Below are positions 46,725 to 46,812 of a DNA stretch of 46,812 nucleotides, one piece after another; the first letter of the stretch is position 1; each line of letters starts with the position of its first letter. The notes below the pieces were generated by a model that worked only from the letters and a program-made list of their open reading frames with translations, ran no database searches and was not told the DNA's origin. Position numbers and translations under genes: made by a program. The stretch spans positions 1 to 46,812 of the IMG/VR virus record IMGVR_UViG_3300032265_001856; one strand, written 5' to 3'. This DNA comes from a virus.

Positions 46725-46812
46725 CAGCCCTTGGTCACAATAACTGCGGAAGGTTTACGATTCGCTTTCAGAGCTTTAGCGCCTACAGGAGCAGTCAGCT
46801 TTTCCAGTTTGG
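46724..46812 (-). CDS. 3' end of a leftward gene, cut by the window edge
   Basis: An open frame enters from the right edge and ends at TGA (46726-46724). The visible 28 residues are Lys/Ala-rich (KLEKLTAPVGAKALKA, then VIVTKG at the end). The start lies outside the window. Codon use matches the other leftward genes here. Confidence 0.65.
   Translation of the reverse strand, partial: KLEKLTAPVGAKALKANRKPSAVIVTKG

Noticed and set aside
1-46812. CRISPR arrays, integrase or insertion sequences
   Set aside because: No regular spaced repeats, tyrosine/serine recombinase or transposase motifs, or terminal inverted repeats were seen. HNH and GIY-YIG genes are the only mobile-type elements.

Overview
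The window is part of the genome of a large tailed phage of the T4 superfamily (contractile-tail, environmental type) that infects a Gram-negative bacterium. Seen directly: family B DNA polymerase, UvsX recombinase, gp41-like helicase, gp61-like primase, a T4 RNase H-like nuclease, NrdA/NrdB, ThyX and a GroES-like co-chaperonin. T4-type late promoter octamers (TATAAATA) and strong sigma70-type promoters both occur. Spanin-like genes argue for a host with an outer membrane. Genes are tightly packed with many ATGA/TAATG overlaps, and most of the window is AT-rich.

Layout. (1) 1-5053: about 21 tRNA genes plus one partial gene, in three blocks. They are interleaved with an RNase H-like protein, an HNH endonuclease, a TROVE/DUF2828-type vWA protein (Ro60-like) and a set of structured, probably non-coding RNA elements. 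Four of these elements share identical terminal architecture and two lie directly upstream of the Ro60-like gene. (2) 5074-6357: a methyltransferase and a leftward pair of small membrane proteins behind a late promoter. (3) 6443-14452: replication and recombination genes (polymerase, uvsX, helicase) behind a sigma70 promoter, then two large unknown proteins. (4) 14467-20422: an eight-gene cassette of glycosyltransferases, a methyltransferase, an APH/LicA-like kinase and a nucleotidyltransferase-HAD fusion, probably for making or decorating a surface glycan. (5) 20525-28377: behind a late promoter, a split ligase-like nucleotidyltransferase, an NMN adenylyltransferase-like/P-loop fusion and virion-type proteins. 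Several carry an N-terminus resembling the T4 capsid-targeting sequence. (6) 28382-30714: a lysis cassette (spanin pair, GH19 endolysin, 3-TM holin) and small envelope proteins. (7) 30734-37143: primase, ThyX, MazG-like, NrdA, thioredoxin, GATase-like, GT2 and NrdB. (8) 37165-45810: small genes, RNase H, AbrB-like, CobT-like HExxH/vWA protein, epimerase and GroES, ending at an intrinsic terminator. (9) 45850-46812: a leftward operon of small proteins with visibly higher GC and hairpin-embedded promoters.

The most interesting feature is the Ro60-like protein together with at least five structured RNA elements inside a tRNA cluster. It may be a phage-borne Ro60/Y-RNA-like RNP. The second is a possible set of head-packaged (injected) nucleotidyltransferases marked by capsid-targeting-like N-termini. 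All functional assignments come from motif reading; no database search was run.
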